The notes under the pieces: model-generated
What the model was told of the DNA's origin: nothing
Database searches by the model: none
Seen by the model: only the letters and a program-made list of their open reading frames with translations
Shown here: piece by piece, positions 51,731 to 61,440 of the stretch
Numbering within the stretch: the first letter of the stretch is position 1
Layout of the letters: each line of letters opens with the position of its first letter
Position numbers and translations under genes: made by a program
From: an uncultured Bacteroidia bacterium
Lineage (GTDB): Bacteria > Bacteroidota > Bacteroidia > Bacteroidales > UBA932
NCBI GenBank assembly: GCA_902789395.1
Contig: CADANY010000012.1
Coordinates: 1 to 64,000, forward strand
DNA length: 64,000 nt
Reading direction: 5' to 3'

Positions 51731-53401
51731 CTAATATTTGAAACTGGAGCCGCCGAGGAACTCGCGAAGGAGGGAAGTCGGCGGTATTTCCTTGTCCGGA
51801 ACCGGCGTGAAATAACTGATGAACCGCAGCAGGCGGTGCGCTTCGCTGTATTCGGGACAATTCTTGGGAACGCTGCGGAGAATCGGCTCGGCATGGTTCC
51901 GAAGGACGGCGAACTCAATCAGATAGGCCGAGTTGAACATAACGTCGGCATTCTCCTGATAGGGATAGATCCACTCTTCTTCGCTCTTCCTTACGTTCGG
52001 CCACTGGCTGATGCTCTCCCGTGCCGTAAAGGCTCCTTTGTTGTAATCCCTGACAATCCGTCTCAGAAGCCGGTTGTCGCTTGTCGGGATCCAGTTGTGG
52101 TTGTCCAGCAGGGTGCTTGTCAGCGTGTTAATGAAGATTTTGAACTTATTCGCATCTGGGATATGGGAGGTCAGGCCCGGGTTGAGGGCGTGGATTCCCT
52201 CGATCAGCAGGATACTGCCCTTTCCGAGGCGGACTTTTTTCCCGTTGTATTCCCGGAGTCCCGTAACGAAGTTGAATTCAGGGACATCAACTTCTTCACC
52301 GGAAATCATCTTCATGATATCCGCTTCCATCAGTGCATGGTCGACCGTGTCGAAATTATCGAAATCGTAGCTTCCGTCGGGGAATTTCGGCGTCTCGACC
52401 CGGTTGACGAAATAGTCGTCCGTCGAGATGGACAGCGGGCGCAGGCCGCAGGCCTTGAGCTGGATGCTGAGACGCTTGCAGAATGTCGTCTTTCCGGAAC
52501 TGGACGGGCCGGTGATGAGTACGACCTTGCAGGGATTCTCAGCCCGGTAGCGCCGTTCGATTTCCTCGGCGATCTGGACGATCTTTTTCTCCTGGAGGGC
52601 TTCCGCAACCTGGATCAGTTCGCTGGCCTGCCCGGCCTGGCAGGCGTAATTGACGTCTCCGACCGTGTTGAGGCCCATGATGATGTTCCAACGGAGGTTC
52701 TCTGCGAACATCCCGTAGGTTTTGGGCTGGTCCATAAATGTGGCGAGACGGGACGGGTCATGCCGGTCCGGGACCCGGAGGAGCATTCCGTCGTGGTAGA
52801 GGCAGATATCCCATACGGTCAGGTAACCGGCTGACGGAACGAGCTTTCCGTAGTAGTAATCAGCGGTGTCACCGAGAGTGTAGTAATCCGAATAAGTCTC
52901 TCCGCAGGTTTCCAGCAGACGAACCTTGTCATCATAACCGCTCTTCCGGAAGGCCTTGATGGCCTGCTCGGTGTGGACGTCATAACGGTGGAAGGGAATG
53001 TTCTTGTCCACGATAACATTCATCCGTTCTTTCAGAAGGCCGATATCTTCAGACGTTACCGGGGTCCCGTCAGCTTTCCGCAGATGACAGAAATATCCGT
53101 TCGAGATGGGGTGCTCCATGAATACCCGGCTCTCAGGGAAAACGTCCGCGGCAGCCTTGCAGAGCAGGAAACAGAGGGACCGGCAGTAGGCCCGCATACC
53201 GCTGGGCTGCCGAACGTCGACAAATTCGATGTCTTTGTTCTGGTAGGCCCGGAATTTCAGGCCCTGGGATACGTTGTTGACCTTAGCTGAGACAATCGGG
53301 TACGGCTGCTCGAATTGGAATTCGCCCAGCATCTGCAGGAGGCTGGTACCTTCCCGGAATTTCCCCGTCGTGCCCGTGTTCTTGCAGTAGATCTGAATCA
53401 T
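51731..53401 (-). CDS. Nucleoside kinase (TGS/tRNA-SAD-like plus uridine kinase domain)
   Basis: A 556-residue cytoplasmic protein. Residues ~1-60 are TGS-like and ~60-230 resemble the second additional domain of threonyl-tRNA synthetase. The phosphoribulokinase/uridine kinase domain begins about residue 290, with Walker A ITGPSSSGKTTFCKRL, the substrate segment STDDYFVNR and LIEGIHALNPG. This architecture is conserved in Bacteroidota and is annotated as uridine kinase or nucleoside kinase. It is the last gene of a five-gene operon, two bases after the phosphodiester glycosidase gene. Confidence 0.9.
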   Translation of the reverse strand: MIQIYCKNTGTTGKFREGTSLLQMLGEFQFEQPYPIVSAKVNNVSQGLKFRAYQNKDIEFVDVRQPSGMRAYCRSLCFLLCKAAADVFPESRVFMEHPISNGYFCHLRKADGTPVTSEDIGLLKERMNVIVDKNIPFHRYDVHTEQAIKAFRKSGYDDKVRLLETCGETYSDYYTLGDTADYYYGKLVPSAGYLTVWDICLYHDGMLLRVPDRHDPSRLATFMDQPKTYGMFAENLRWNIIMGLNTVGDVNYACQAGQASELIQVAEALQEKKIVQIAEEIERRYRAENPCKVVLITGPSSSGKTTFCKRLSIQLKACGLRPLSISTDDYFVNRVETPKFPDGSYDFDNFDTVDHALMEADIMKMISGEEVDVPEFNFVTGLREYNGKKVRLGKGSILLIEGIHALNPGLTSHIPDANKFKIFINTLTSTLLDNHNWIPTSDNRLLRRIVRDYNKGAFTARESISQWPNVRKSEEEWIYPYQENADVMFNSAYLIEFAVLRNHAEPILRSVPKNCPEYSEAHRLLRFISYFTPVPDKEIPPTSLLREFLGGSSFKY

Positions 53402-53403
53402 AG

Positions 53404-54321
53404 TTATTTCGCGATTAGGATATCCGGAACGCGGCGTTCGCCCTTATGGTCCCAGGTTTTGTTGTCATACGGATAGTTAATGACTCCGGTCTGGTCCGAC
53501 CAGAGGGTCGAGGAACCGCCCCCGTCGAGGTTGATGGCGTCCGTCAGTCCGAGGATGCGGCAGATATAGGAGCATTCGGCGATGCTCGCGCCGTCCGCCT
53601 GTCCGGGGAAACGTCCGTCAATGACAATCATATAGACCCTGTCAGCCCTTCCTTTCGCATCGGTCGTAAATCCGAAAAGGGAGCGGGGATGCCGATAGTC
53701 GTAGAAGGTCTCGGTGCTCTGTTTCTGCTTCTTCGTATAAAGAACCTCTTTGCCGTCCTCCATCAGCATCGGGCCGGCGGCCATGACCTCTTTCCATCCC
53801 CGTGTCGCGGTATCGTAGCTGAGCGTATCGCAGGTAAAGATATCCAGTTTGTGTCCGCATCCTTTGATAACGACGACGCCGTTGGTGCGGAAGGTCTCTT
53901 TCGGAGATGTCCGGGAGAATACCCGCCGGCCGATCCGGGTATAGCAAATCGGAACGAAGGTCCTGGTATTGAAGTAGTTCCCGTTGATGGCCGCTTTGGC
54001 TTTCGCTGCTTCGGCGAGCACGCTGACATGCATGGCATGGTTCGCGACTCCTCTCTTGACATAGGTTTCTCCCATGCTCATGCCTTCCCCTTCGACAATC
54101 GAGGTCTTGAAGGACCGGGCCGGATAGCTGATGATGCTGACGGACTGGACGCTGTCAAACATGCGGATAGAAGCATATCGCGCTTCTCCGCCTTTCCCGA
54201 GATCGGTGACCTGCCAGGAGGCATTGACGAATGCGAGGGAATCTTCGGGGCTGCCGGCCTGTGCATGGGCCGTCATTGTGAGTGCGCATAGGGCACCCAG
54301 CAGAAGGAGAATTCTTTTCAT
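53404..54321 (-). CDS. Exported phosphodiester glycosidase (NAGPA/DUF2233) family protein
   Basis: A 305-residue protein with a signal peptide ending TAHAQ. Family motifs are AAINGNYFNTR near residue 113, AAGPMLMEDG near 181, HPRSLFGF, VIDGRFPGQ and AINLDGGGSSTLW near 266. The fold is that of the mammalian uncovering enzyme, which removes GlcNAc from GlcNAc-1-phosphate diesters. Bacterial members are thought to act on sugar phosphodiesters in walls or glycans. It shares these motifs with the second domain of the protein at 23840-25975. Three bases separate it from the upstream phosphoesterase gene. Confidence 0.87.
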   Translation of the reverse strand: MKRILLLLGALCALTMTAHAQAGSPEDSLAFVNASWQVTDLGKGGEARYASIRMFDSVQSVSIISYPARSFKTSIVEGEGMSMGETYVKRGVANHAMHVSVLAEAAKAKAAINGNYFNTRTFVPICYTRIGRRVFSRTSPKETFRTNGVVVIKGCGHKLDIFTCDTLSYDTATRGWKEVMAAGPMLMEDGKEVLYTKKQKQSTETFYDYRHPRSLFGFTTDAKGRADRVYMIVIDGRFPGQADGASIAECSYICRILGLTDAINLDGGGSSTLWSDQTGVINYPYDNKTWDHKGERRVPDILIAK

Positions 54322-54324
54322 TGT

Positions 54325-55704
54325 TTATTTCTTTTTTCTAGGAGCATACTCAAATGTGTCTACGACCTTTCCGGTCAAGACATTGTGGACCTTGATGCAG
54401 AGCTTTTTCCGTCGGACGGTCCCTTCGATGACTGTCGGGAAGTGAGCGGGAGTCTCTTTTCGTTCCCCCTCTTTCGTGACGGTATATCCCATGGACGGAG
54501 CTCCGCCGACAATCTGGGCCCATGGACGGTCCCCATCGGGCGCGTCATAGCGGTAGCAGTGCTGATGGGCCGTGATGATAAGCTGGCATCCGGCTTCCGC
54601 CAGAAGCGGGGTCCATAGGCGGGCGCAGGTGCGCTGCCAGGCGGCATAGTCCGTCTTATACCGAGGATCGGTATCGTCCGGGGCGATATCCCCCGGGTTC
54701 GCGTCCGGGCGCGGATCGTAAAGCGGGATGTGGCAGAAGGCGACAAGATACGGAGCCTCCTTGATTTCCGGTTGCTGCAGGGCGTCCCGTAACCAGGCCA
54801 CCTGCGCTTCGCGGTATGGACCGCTGGTAAAAAGGCCGGCGAAACGGGGATTCGTGTCCATCTTGTCCTCCGCCGTATCGAGTCCGATCAGGGCGATGTC
54901 GCCCATCCGGACTGCGAAATTGCGCCCGAGATCCCAGTCGCGGGAATCCCGTTCTTCCGGCTGGCGGAACATCCAGACTTTCTCGAGGTGGCGGTTCGCC
55001 CACCCGCGGGAGTCGTGGTTGCCCGGGCAGAACAGATAGGGAATCTCGCTGGCGTAATCGGTCCGCTCGATTTCCGGGTTCAGGAAAATACGTTTCTGTG
55101 CTTCGATCGTTTCTTCCGTATTGGAGGCATCTCCGTTCCAGATGACGCAGGAAGGAGCCAGTGCAGCTACTTTTTCGATGACGAGAGAGAACGGCTCCCA
55201 CTTGACATGCGTATCGTTGATAACGCAAAAATGGTCCTTGGCTTTCCTGCCGGCTGTGGTGAAACGATATATTCTAGGGTCTTCTTCATTCCCGAGAATC
55301 TTCATTTTATAGCCGCCGAGATAGGAAATCCGGTCGGCTCCGATCCGGTAGTAATACTTCGTGGCCGGCTTGAGCCCGGTTACACGTACCTGGATGACCG
55401 TGTCACTGATTTCCGTTACACGATACCCGCCGCAGAGGAATTTTTTCGCATCCGAAAGGTCTTCTTTCTCTCCGATGAGGACATAGCCGTTGGCCATGGC
55501 ACTGACCCCGAAAGCAATACCGACTGAGGTCTCTGCGTAGTTCTGGAGCATTGGGGCGGAGGTGATGAGGGGCCCTTCAACGGCTTCAGAATCCTGGTTT
55601 TCCGCATGGTCAGGGCTGAGCAGGTCCGCCGCATGGGCCATCTCACTTGTCGATGCGGCGGCGACAAGGAGGGCTGAACTTTTCAAAAAGTCCCTTCTTT
55701 TCAT
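54325..55704 (-). CDS. Tat-exported metallophosphoesterase with FN3-like domain
   Basis: A 459-residue protein with a twin-arginine signal (KRRDFLKSSALLVAAAST). Residues ~50-150 form a purple-acid-phosphatase-like N-terminal beta domain (VTGLKPATKYYYRIGADRIS). Metal ligands follow: VINDTHVKW, VIWNGDASN, FCPGNHDSRG, FCHIPLY and ITAHQHCY. The Tat signal implies folding with metals before export. Its ATG overlaps the aminotransferase stop by one base (TAATG), and the phosphodiester glycosidase gene follows at once, so a phosphodiesterase/phosphatase pair is coexpressed. Confidence 0.87.
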   Translation of the reverse strand: MKRRDFLKSSALLVAAASTSEMAHAADLLSPDHAENQDSEAVEGPLITSAPMLQNYAETSVGIAFGVSAMANGYVLIGEKEDLSDAKKFLCGGYRVTEISDTVIQVRVTGLKPATKYYYRIGADRISYLGGYKMKILGNEEDPRIYRFTTAGRKAKDHFCVINDTHVKWEPFSLVIEKVAALAPSCVIWNGDASNTEETIEAQKRIFLNPEIERTDYASEIPYLFCPGNHDSRGWANRHLEKVWMFRQPEERDSRDWDLGRNFAVRMGDIALIGLDTAEDKMDTNPRFAGLFTSGPYREAQVAWLRDALQQPEIKEAPYLVAFCHIPLYDPRPDANPGDIAPDDTDPRYKTDYAAWQRTCARLWTPLLAEAGCQLIITAHQHCYRYDAPDGDRPWAQIVGGAPSMGYTVTKEGERKETPAHFPTVIEGTVRRKKLCIKVHNVLTGKVVDTFEYAPRKKK

Positions 55705-56897
55705 TACTTGACGGTTTTATATTGTTCCAATGCTTTTTCCAGTACGACCAGTGCCTTGCCCAAATCTTCTTTGTTGAGGACATAAGCCATCCGGACTTCG
55801 TCCCGGCCGGCTCCGCTTTCGGAATAGAACCCGGCCCCCGGGGCCATCATGACGGTCGCTCCGTCGTAAGAGAAATCCGTCAGGCACCATTTGCAGAAGT
55901 CTTCTGCGTCCTCGACCGGTAGGCGGACCATGGTATAGAAAGCCCCTTCCGGCTTCGGCGAGTAGACGCCCGGGATCCGGTTCAGACCCTCGATCAGAAA
56001 ATCACGGCGGGACTTGTATTCCTCCCACACTTCGGCCATATAAGAGGCCGGTGTGTCTATGGAGGCGGCTGCGACGACCTGACCGTAGATCGGCGGAGAA
56101 AGGCGGGCCTGTGCGAATTTCATTACTGCGGCACGTATCTCTTTGTTCCGGGTCACGAGCGCACCGACGCGGATCCCGCACTCGGAATAGCGTTTCGAGA
56201 CGGAGTCGACCATGATCAGGTGTTCTTCCAACCCTTCAAGATTCATCGCGGAAAGGTATGGCTTTCCGTTATAGATGAACTCACGGTAGACTTCGTCTGA
56301 AATCAGGAAAAGATCGTGTTTCAGGACGAGTTTACGAAGCTGCTCCATCTCTTCCGGCGTATAGAGATAGCCGGTCGGGTTGTTCGGGTTGCAAACAAGG
56401 ATGGCACGTGTCTTCAGGGTGATCAGTTCTTCGAATTTCTCGATGGGAGGGAGACGGAACCCTTCGTCAATCGATGTATGGACCGCTTTTACGACAGCGC
56501 CGCAGCTCGTCGCGAAAGAAAGGTAATTGGCGTATGAGGGATCGGTCAGGATCAGCTCGTCCCCAGGGTCGAGAACCGCCTGGAAGGCGAAAAGGAGGGC
56601 TTCTGATCCGCCGGTCGTGATAATGATCTCGTCGGGGTCCAGCCGGATTCCATACCGGTCATAATACTCAGACATCTTCTGCCGGAGCGGGGCGATACCC
56701 TGCGAGTGGCTGTAGGCGAGGACGTCCGCTTTGTAGGAGCGGGCGGCCTCGAGGCCGACGGCCGGTGTCTTGATGTCCGGCTGGCCGATATTGAGATGAT
56801 AGACCTTGATGCCCTTTTTCTTGGCTTCATCGGCAAAGGGCACGAGCTTTCGGATGGGGGAGGATGGAACCTTCTGGGCCCGGTTTGAGAGTTTCAT
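55704..56897 (-). CDS. Class I/II PLP-dependent aminotransferase
   Basis: A 397-residue fold-type I aminotransferase similar to aspartate aminotransferases of the AspC/AspB group. It shows YHLNIGQPDIKTP near residue 33, TGGSEALLFAF near 95, CNPNNPTGY near 171, ISDEVYREF near 203, the Schiff-base Lys in DSVSKRYSECGIRVG near 235, and a C-terminal Arg in EVRMAY. The exact amino acid pair is uncertain. It lies 12 bases after the small lipoprotein gene and overlaps the next gene by one base. Confidence 0.88.
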   Translation of the reverse strand: MKLSNRAQKVPSSPIRKLVPFADEAKKKGIKVYHLNIGQPDIKTPAVGLEAARSYKADVLAYSHSQGIAPLRQKMSEYYDRYGIRLDPDEIIITTGGSEALLFAFQAVLDPGDELILTDPSYANYLSFATSCGAVVKAVHTSIDEGFRLPPIEKFEELITLKTRAILVCNPNNPTGYLYTPEEMEQLRKLVLKHDLFLISDEVYREFIYNGKPYLSAMNLEGLEEHLIMVDSVSKRYSECGIRVGALVTRNKEIRAAVMKFAQARLSPPIYGQVVAAASIDTPASYMAEVWEEYKSRRDFLIEGLNRIPGVYSPKPEGAFYTMVRLPVEDAEDFCKWCLTDFSYDGATVMMAPGAGFYSESGAGRDEVRMAYVLNKEDLGKALVVLEKALEQYKTVK

Positions 56898-56909
56898 CTT
56901 GTCTTTTGG

Positions 56910-57110
56910 TTATTTGTGGTTTATTTCGTTGCAGGCTTCCCGCTGAGGGTGGGATAACCGGTCTTGGAGTCTTTGATCCATCCCTGGAAAACAAGTCCTT
57001 GCACAGGAGGCTCTGTCCTTGCAGCCCAGGTATTCCGGGCATCCGGTCAGCAGCAGAGGCAGCACGAAAAGAAGGAACCACCGGCAGGGAATGCGCGTCG
57101 GGTGAATCAT
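56910..57110 (-). CDS. Small Cys-containing lipoprotein of unknown function
   Basis: A 66-residue protein with a signal sequence and lipobox (FLLFVLPLLLTGC, lipidated Cys about 24). The mature part is about 43 residues with four further Cys residues before a basic tail (CPEYLGCKDRASCARTCF). ATG 57110 is preferred; an in-frame ATG at 57128 adds six residues. It lies directly downstream of a TATATTTG box and leads the aminotransferase operon. I recognise no family; the lipobox and operon position argue it is real. Confidence 0.6.
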   Translation of the reverse strand: MIHPTRIPCRWFLLFVLPLLLTGCPEYLGCKDRASCARTCFPGMDQRLQDRLSHPQREACNEINHK

Positions 57111-57149
57111 AATCTGTCCGGGTTTCAAGTTAGTGTTTCATATCCTTCA

Positions 57150-57157
57150 CAAATATA
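57150..57157 (-). promoter_or_regulatory. -7 box for the lipoprotein-aminotransferase operon
   Basis: A perfect TATATTTG on the minus strand, 39 bases before ATG 57110. Confidence 0.6.
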
Positions 57158-57168
57158 GAAAAATTCAG

Positions 57169-57199
57169 TTGCCAAAGAAAAAGAAAGTGATTAAATTTG
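57169..57199 (+). promoter_or_regulatory. Promoter of the ATP synthase operon
   Basis: TTG at 57169-57171 and a TAAATTTG -7 box at 57192-57199, 20 bases apart, fit the Bacteroidales consensus. The atpD ATG is 24 bases on. Confidence 0.7.
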
Positions 57200-57211
57200 T
57201 ACGATTTGTAA

Positions 57212-58747
<1,536 letters not shown>

Positions 58748-58750
58748 ACC

Positions 58751-58996
58751 ATGGATCCGATCCGACTTCATATCCTCTCTCCCGAGGGTGAGATCCTCGA
58801 TACGACAACGGACCTTGTCGTCCTGCCGGGTACGCAGGGCCTGTTCGAGGTCCTGCAGGACCATGCTCCGCTGATTACCTCGCTTGAGGCAGGGGAGATT
58901 ACCTACCGGGACGGGGCGGAGCGGAAAGCCGTAGCGATCCGGTCAGGCTTTGTCGAAGTGCGGGATAACCGGGTGGATGTCTGTGCCGAACTATGA
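58751..58996 (+). CDS. atpC: F-type ATP synthase epsilon subunit (short form)
   Basis: An 81-residue epsilon subunit (LHILSPEGEILDTTTDLVVL, then HAPLITSLEAGEITY). It contains only the N-terminal beta-sandwich; the two C-terminal helices that inhibit ATP hydrolysis in about 135-residue versions are missing, as in other Bacteroidota. It starts three bases after atpD and overlaps atpB by ATGA. Confidence 0.93.
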   Translation: MDPIRLHILSPEGEILDTTTDLVVLPGTQGLFEVLQDHAPLITSLEAGEITYRDGAERKAVAIRSGFVEVRDNRVDVCAEL

Positions 58997-60084
58997 TCAG
59001 AGTGCTCCTCATATCGGTTCTGATGCTCCTCCAGGCACTGTCCGTTCCGGAAGGGGATTCCCTCTCTTCCGCGTCGCTTCGCGACCCTGTACGGGCAAAT
59101 GCTCCAGAGAGGGAATCCCCTTCCGGAACGGAGGCTGAAGGGAATGACCTGAACGTTGCCGAAATCATCTTCGACCATATCGGCGATGACTATGAGTGGC
59201 ATATCGCCTCCTGGGGAGACCGGCACCTCATCCTGCACCTTCCCGTGATCGTCCACAGCTCAACTGGCTGGCACGTCTTTTCATCCCGTCATCTGGAGAA
59301 CGGCGCCTCATGGGAAGGCCTGAAGATTGATCCTGAAAAAGGAAAGATCATTGAAGCGGACAGCGGAAAGCGGCCTTTCGACATTTCGATAACCAAGAAC
59401 GTCCTGGCCTTGATGTTCAGCTGCCTGCTCCTTCTGGCCGTCGTTCTCTGTACGGCACGCTGGTACCGTAGGCACGACGTCCTGAAAGAGACTCCGACGG
59501 GAATTGCCGCCTTGATGGAACCGCTGATCATGATGGTCCACAATATGGCCCGCGAAAATATCGGCGAAGAGGATTACCGGAAGTTCTCGCCCTACCTGTG
59601 CATGGCCTTCCTTTTCATCCTTTTCAACAACTTCCTCGGCATTGTCCCGTTTTTCCCCGGCGGGGCCAACCTGACGGGAAATATCGCGGTCACTCTCGTC
59701 CTGGCGCTTTTTACGTTCTTTACAGTCAATATCTTCGGAACGAAGCATTATTATAAAGAGATATTCGCCCCGGACGTCCCGGGTTTCCTCAAACCGATCA
59801 TGCCGGTCATCGAAGTGTTCAGTGCGATGATGAAACCCGTCTCCCTGACGATCCGTCTTTTTGCGAACATGCTTGCCGGCCATATCATGATCCTCAGCAT
59901 CGTCTGCGTGATTTTCATCATGGCCAAGTACGGGGCCGTCATGCTGGGTTCCATGAGTGTGATTTCGGTGCTCTTCGGCGTTTTCCTGGATGCGCTGGAG
60001 TGCCTCGTCGCCTTTATCCAGGCGTATGTATTTACCATGCTGTCCTCGATTTATATCGGGCTGGCCAGACAAAAAGGAGATTAA
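58993..60084 (+). CDS. atpB: F-type ATP synthase subunit a, with an in-frame palindrome-encoded insert
   Basis: A 363-residue membrane subunit that forms the proton half-channels with the c ring. A signal-like segment (IRVLLISVLMLLQALS) is followed by residues ~17-47 encoded by the palindromic element at 59041-59132 (PEGDSLSSASLRDP and ERESPSGTE). Then comes the N-terminal part typical of Bacteroidota (EIIFDHIGDDYEWHIASWGD, STGWHVFSSRHLENG) and the membrane helices. The essential Arg lies in SLTIRLFANMLAGHIM. The core appears intact, so the insert seems tolerated in the periplasmic N-terminal extension. Confidence 0.93.
   Translation: MIRVLLISVLMLLQALSVPEGDSLSSASLRDPVRANAPERESPSGTEAEGNDLNVAEIIFDHIGDDYEWHIASWGDRHLILHLPVIVHSSTGWHVFSSRHLENGASWEGLKIDPEKGKIIEADSGKRPFDISITKNVLALMFSCLLLLAVVLCTARWYRRHDVLKETPTGIAALMEPLIMMVHNMARENIGEEDYRKFSPYLCMAFLFILFNNFLGIVPFFPGGANLTGNIAVTLVLALFTFFTVNIFGTKHYYKEIFAPDVPGFLKPIMPVIEVFSAMMKPVSLTIRLFANMLAGHIMILSIVCVIFIMAKYGAVMLGSMSVISVLFGVFLDALECLVAFIQAYVFTMLSSIYIGLARQKGD
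59041..59132. repeat. Palindromic element, copy 3, inside atpB
   Basis: Perfect 27-bp inverted arms (59041-59067 and 59106-59132) enclose 38 bp holding a GTCGC-TTC-GCGAC hairpin. The arms share GGATTCCC-TC with copy 2; the core resembles copies 1 and 2 only loosely (CGTACAGGGTCG next to a GAA-loop hairpin). It is read through in frame by atpB. Confidence 0.88.
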
Positions 60085-60105
60085 CAATATAAAACTTTTG
60101 GTATT

Positions 60106-60360
60106 ATGTTAGGAATGATGTTACTTCAGGCAGCCGCGGGTGCTGCTCTCGGAAAAGTCGGCGCTGCCGTCGGAGCTGCGATCGCCGCCCTTGCCGCCGC
60201 TATCGGTATCGGAAAAATCGGCCATGCGACCATGGAATCGATCGCCCGTCAGCCGGAATCCGCCGGCAACATGCGAACCTCGATGATTATCGCGGCCGGT
60301 ATGATCGAAGGCGCCGCCCTCTTCGCTATCATCGTCTGCCTGCTGACTATTTTCTTCTAG
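60106..60360 (+). CDS. atpE: F-type ATP synthase subunit c
   Basis: An 84-residue two-helix proteolipid that forms the rotor ring. The first helix is Ala/Gly-rich; the cytoplasmic loop is IARQPES; the ion-carrying Glu68 lies in GMIEGAALFAIIV. The residues after Glu lack the Ser/Thr of Na+-binding rings, so proton coupling is more likely. Confidence 0.97.
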   Translation: MLGMMLLQAAAGAALGKVGAAVGAAIAALAAAIGIGKIGHATMESIARQPESAGNMRTSMIIAAGMIEGAALFAIIVCLLTIFF

Positions 60361-60366
60361 GCGCGT

Positions 60367-60876
60367 ATGAATCTGATAACGCCAGACAGCGGCCTCCTTT
60401 TCTGGATGGTCCTGATCTTCGGCATCGTCTTTTTCCTCCTGGCTAAATTCGGCTTTCCGGTCATCACCTCGATGGTCGAGAAGCGCAATGAGACGATTGA
60501 AAAGTCGCTCAAGGATGCCAAAGAGATTGAATTGAAGATGACGGAGATGGTCCAGGATCATGCCCGGATGTTGGAGGAGGCGCGCAAGGAACAGGCCCAG
60601 ATTCTCCGGGAAGCGACCGATTCCCGGAAGCAGATTCTCGAGCAGGCGAAAACCGATGCCCGGGAGGAAGCGGACAAGATCGTCACGGAGGCCCGTGCCC
60701 GGATTGCCGATGAGAAGGAAAGCGCGATGCGGGATATCCGCCGCGAAGCCGCCCTCCTGTCGGTCGGAGTGGCAGAGAAGATCCTCCGGGAGGAACTTTC
60801 CTCGGAAAAGGCACAGCAAGCCTATCTGGAGCGTCTGGTCGATGAGGTCGCCCGGGAAAATGAACAAGTTTCATAA
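60367..60876 (+). CDS. atpF: F-type ATP synthase subunit b
   Basis: A 169-residue stator protein: one N-terminal membrane helix (FWMVLIFGIVFFLLAKFGFP) and a long charged helix (ARMLEEARKEQAQILREATD) that dimerises and ends near the delta-binding region. It is six bases after atpE. Confidence 0.95.
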   Translation: MNLITPDSGLLFWMVLIFGIVFFLLAKFGFPVITSMVEKRNETIEKSLKDAKEIELKMTEMVQDHARMLEEARKEQAQILREATDSRKQILEQAKTDAREEADKIVTEARARIADEKESAMRDIRREAALLSVGVAEKILREELSSEKAQQAYLERLVDEVARENEQVS

Positions 60877-60879
60877 AAG

Positions 60880-61437
60880 ATGGATGACGGAATCATAGCG
60901 TCCCGTTATGCGGATGCCCTGCTGAAATACGTCCTCGAAAACGGGGACGGAGAGGCGGTGTGCGCCCAGGCTGTGCTGTTGGAGAAATCGCTCTCCGAGC
61001 TCCCGGACCTGGCTATGATCCTCGAGACTCCGGAAGAAATCCCTGACGACGCTAAAATCGGTCTTATTGCCTCTGCCGTCGGCGGGAAGATGGAAGACGG
61101 GTTCGAAAGGTTTGTCCGGATGGTTTTCGAAAACCGGAGGGTCCCGCTCCTGAGGATGATGCTCCGGGATTTTATTATCCGCTACCAACGCAGCCAGGGG
61201 AAGGTCAAAGGGCATCTTCGGGTCGTCACGGCTCCGCCGGAGTCGCTGCTGGAAAAACTTCGTAGCCTCGTCAAGGCGAAAACGGGTCTTGACGCAGAAA
61301 TCGAGACGACGATCGATCCCTCCCTCATCGGTGGATTCGTATTCGACATCGACGACTATCTGATCGATGCCAGCATCGTCCGCCAGCTGGACCGCATCCG
61401 CGCCCAATTTGTCGATAACAACAGAAGAATCGTTTAG
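60880..61437 (+). CDS. atpH: F-type ATP synthase delta subunit
   Basis: A 185-residue OSCP-like protein joining subunit b to the top of F1. IIASRYADALLKYVLENGDG at the start and IDPSLIGGFVFDIDDYLIDA near the C-terminus are typical. It is three bases after atpF and three before atpA. Confidence 0.95.
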   Translation: MDDGIIASRYADALLKYVLENGDGEAVCAQAVLLEKSLSELPDLAMILETPEEIPDDAKIGLIASAVGGKMEDGFERFVRMVFENRRVPLLRMMLRDFIIRYQRSQGKVKGHLRVVTAPPESLLEKLRSLVKAKTGLDAEIETTIDPSLIGGFVFDIDDYLIDASIVRQLDRIRAQFVDNNRRIV

Positions 61438-61440
61438 TTT

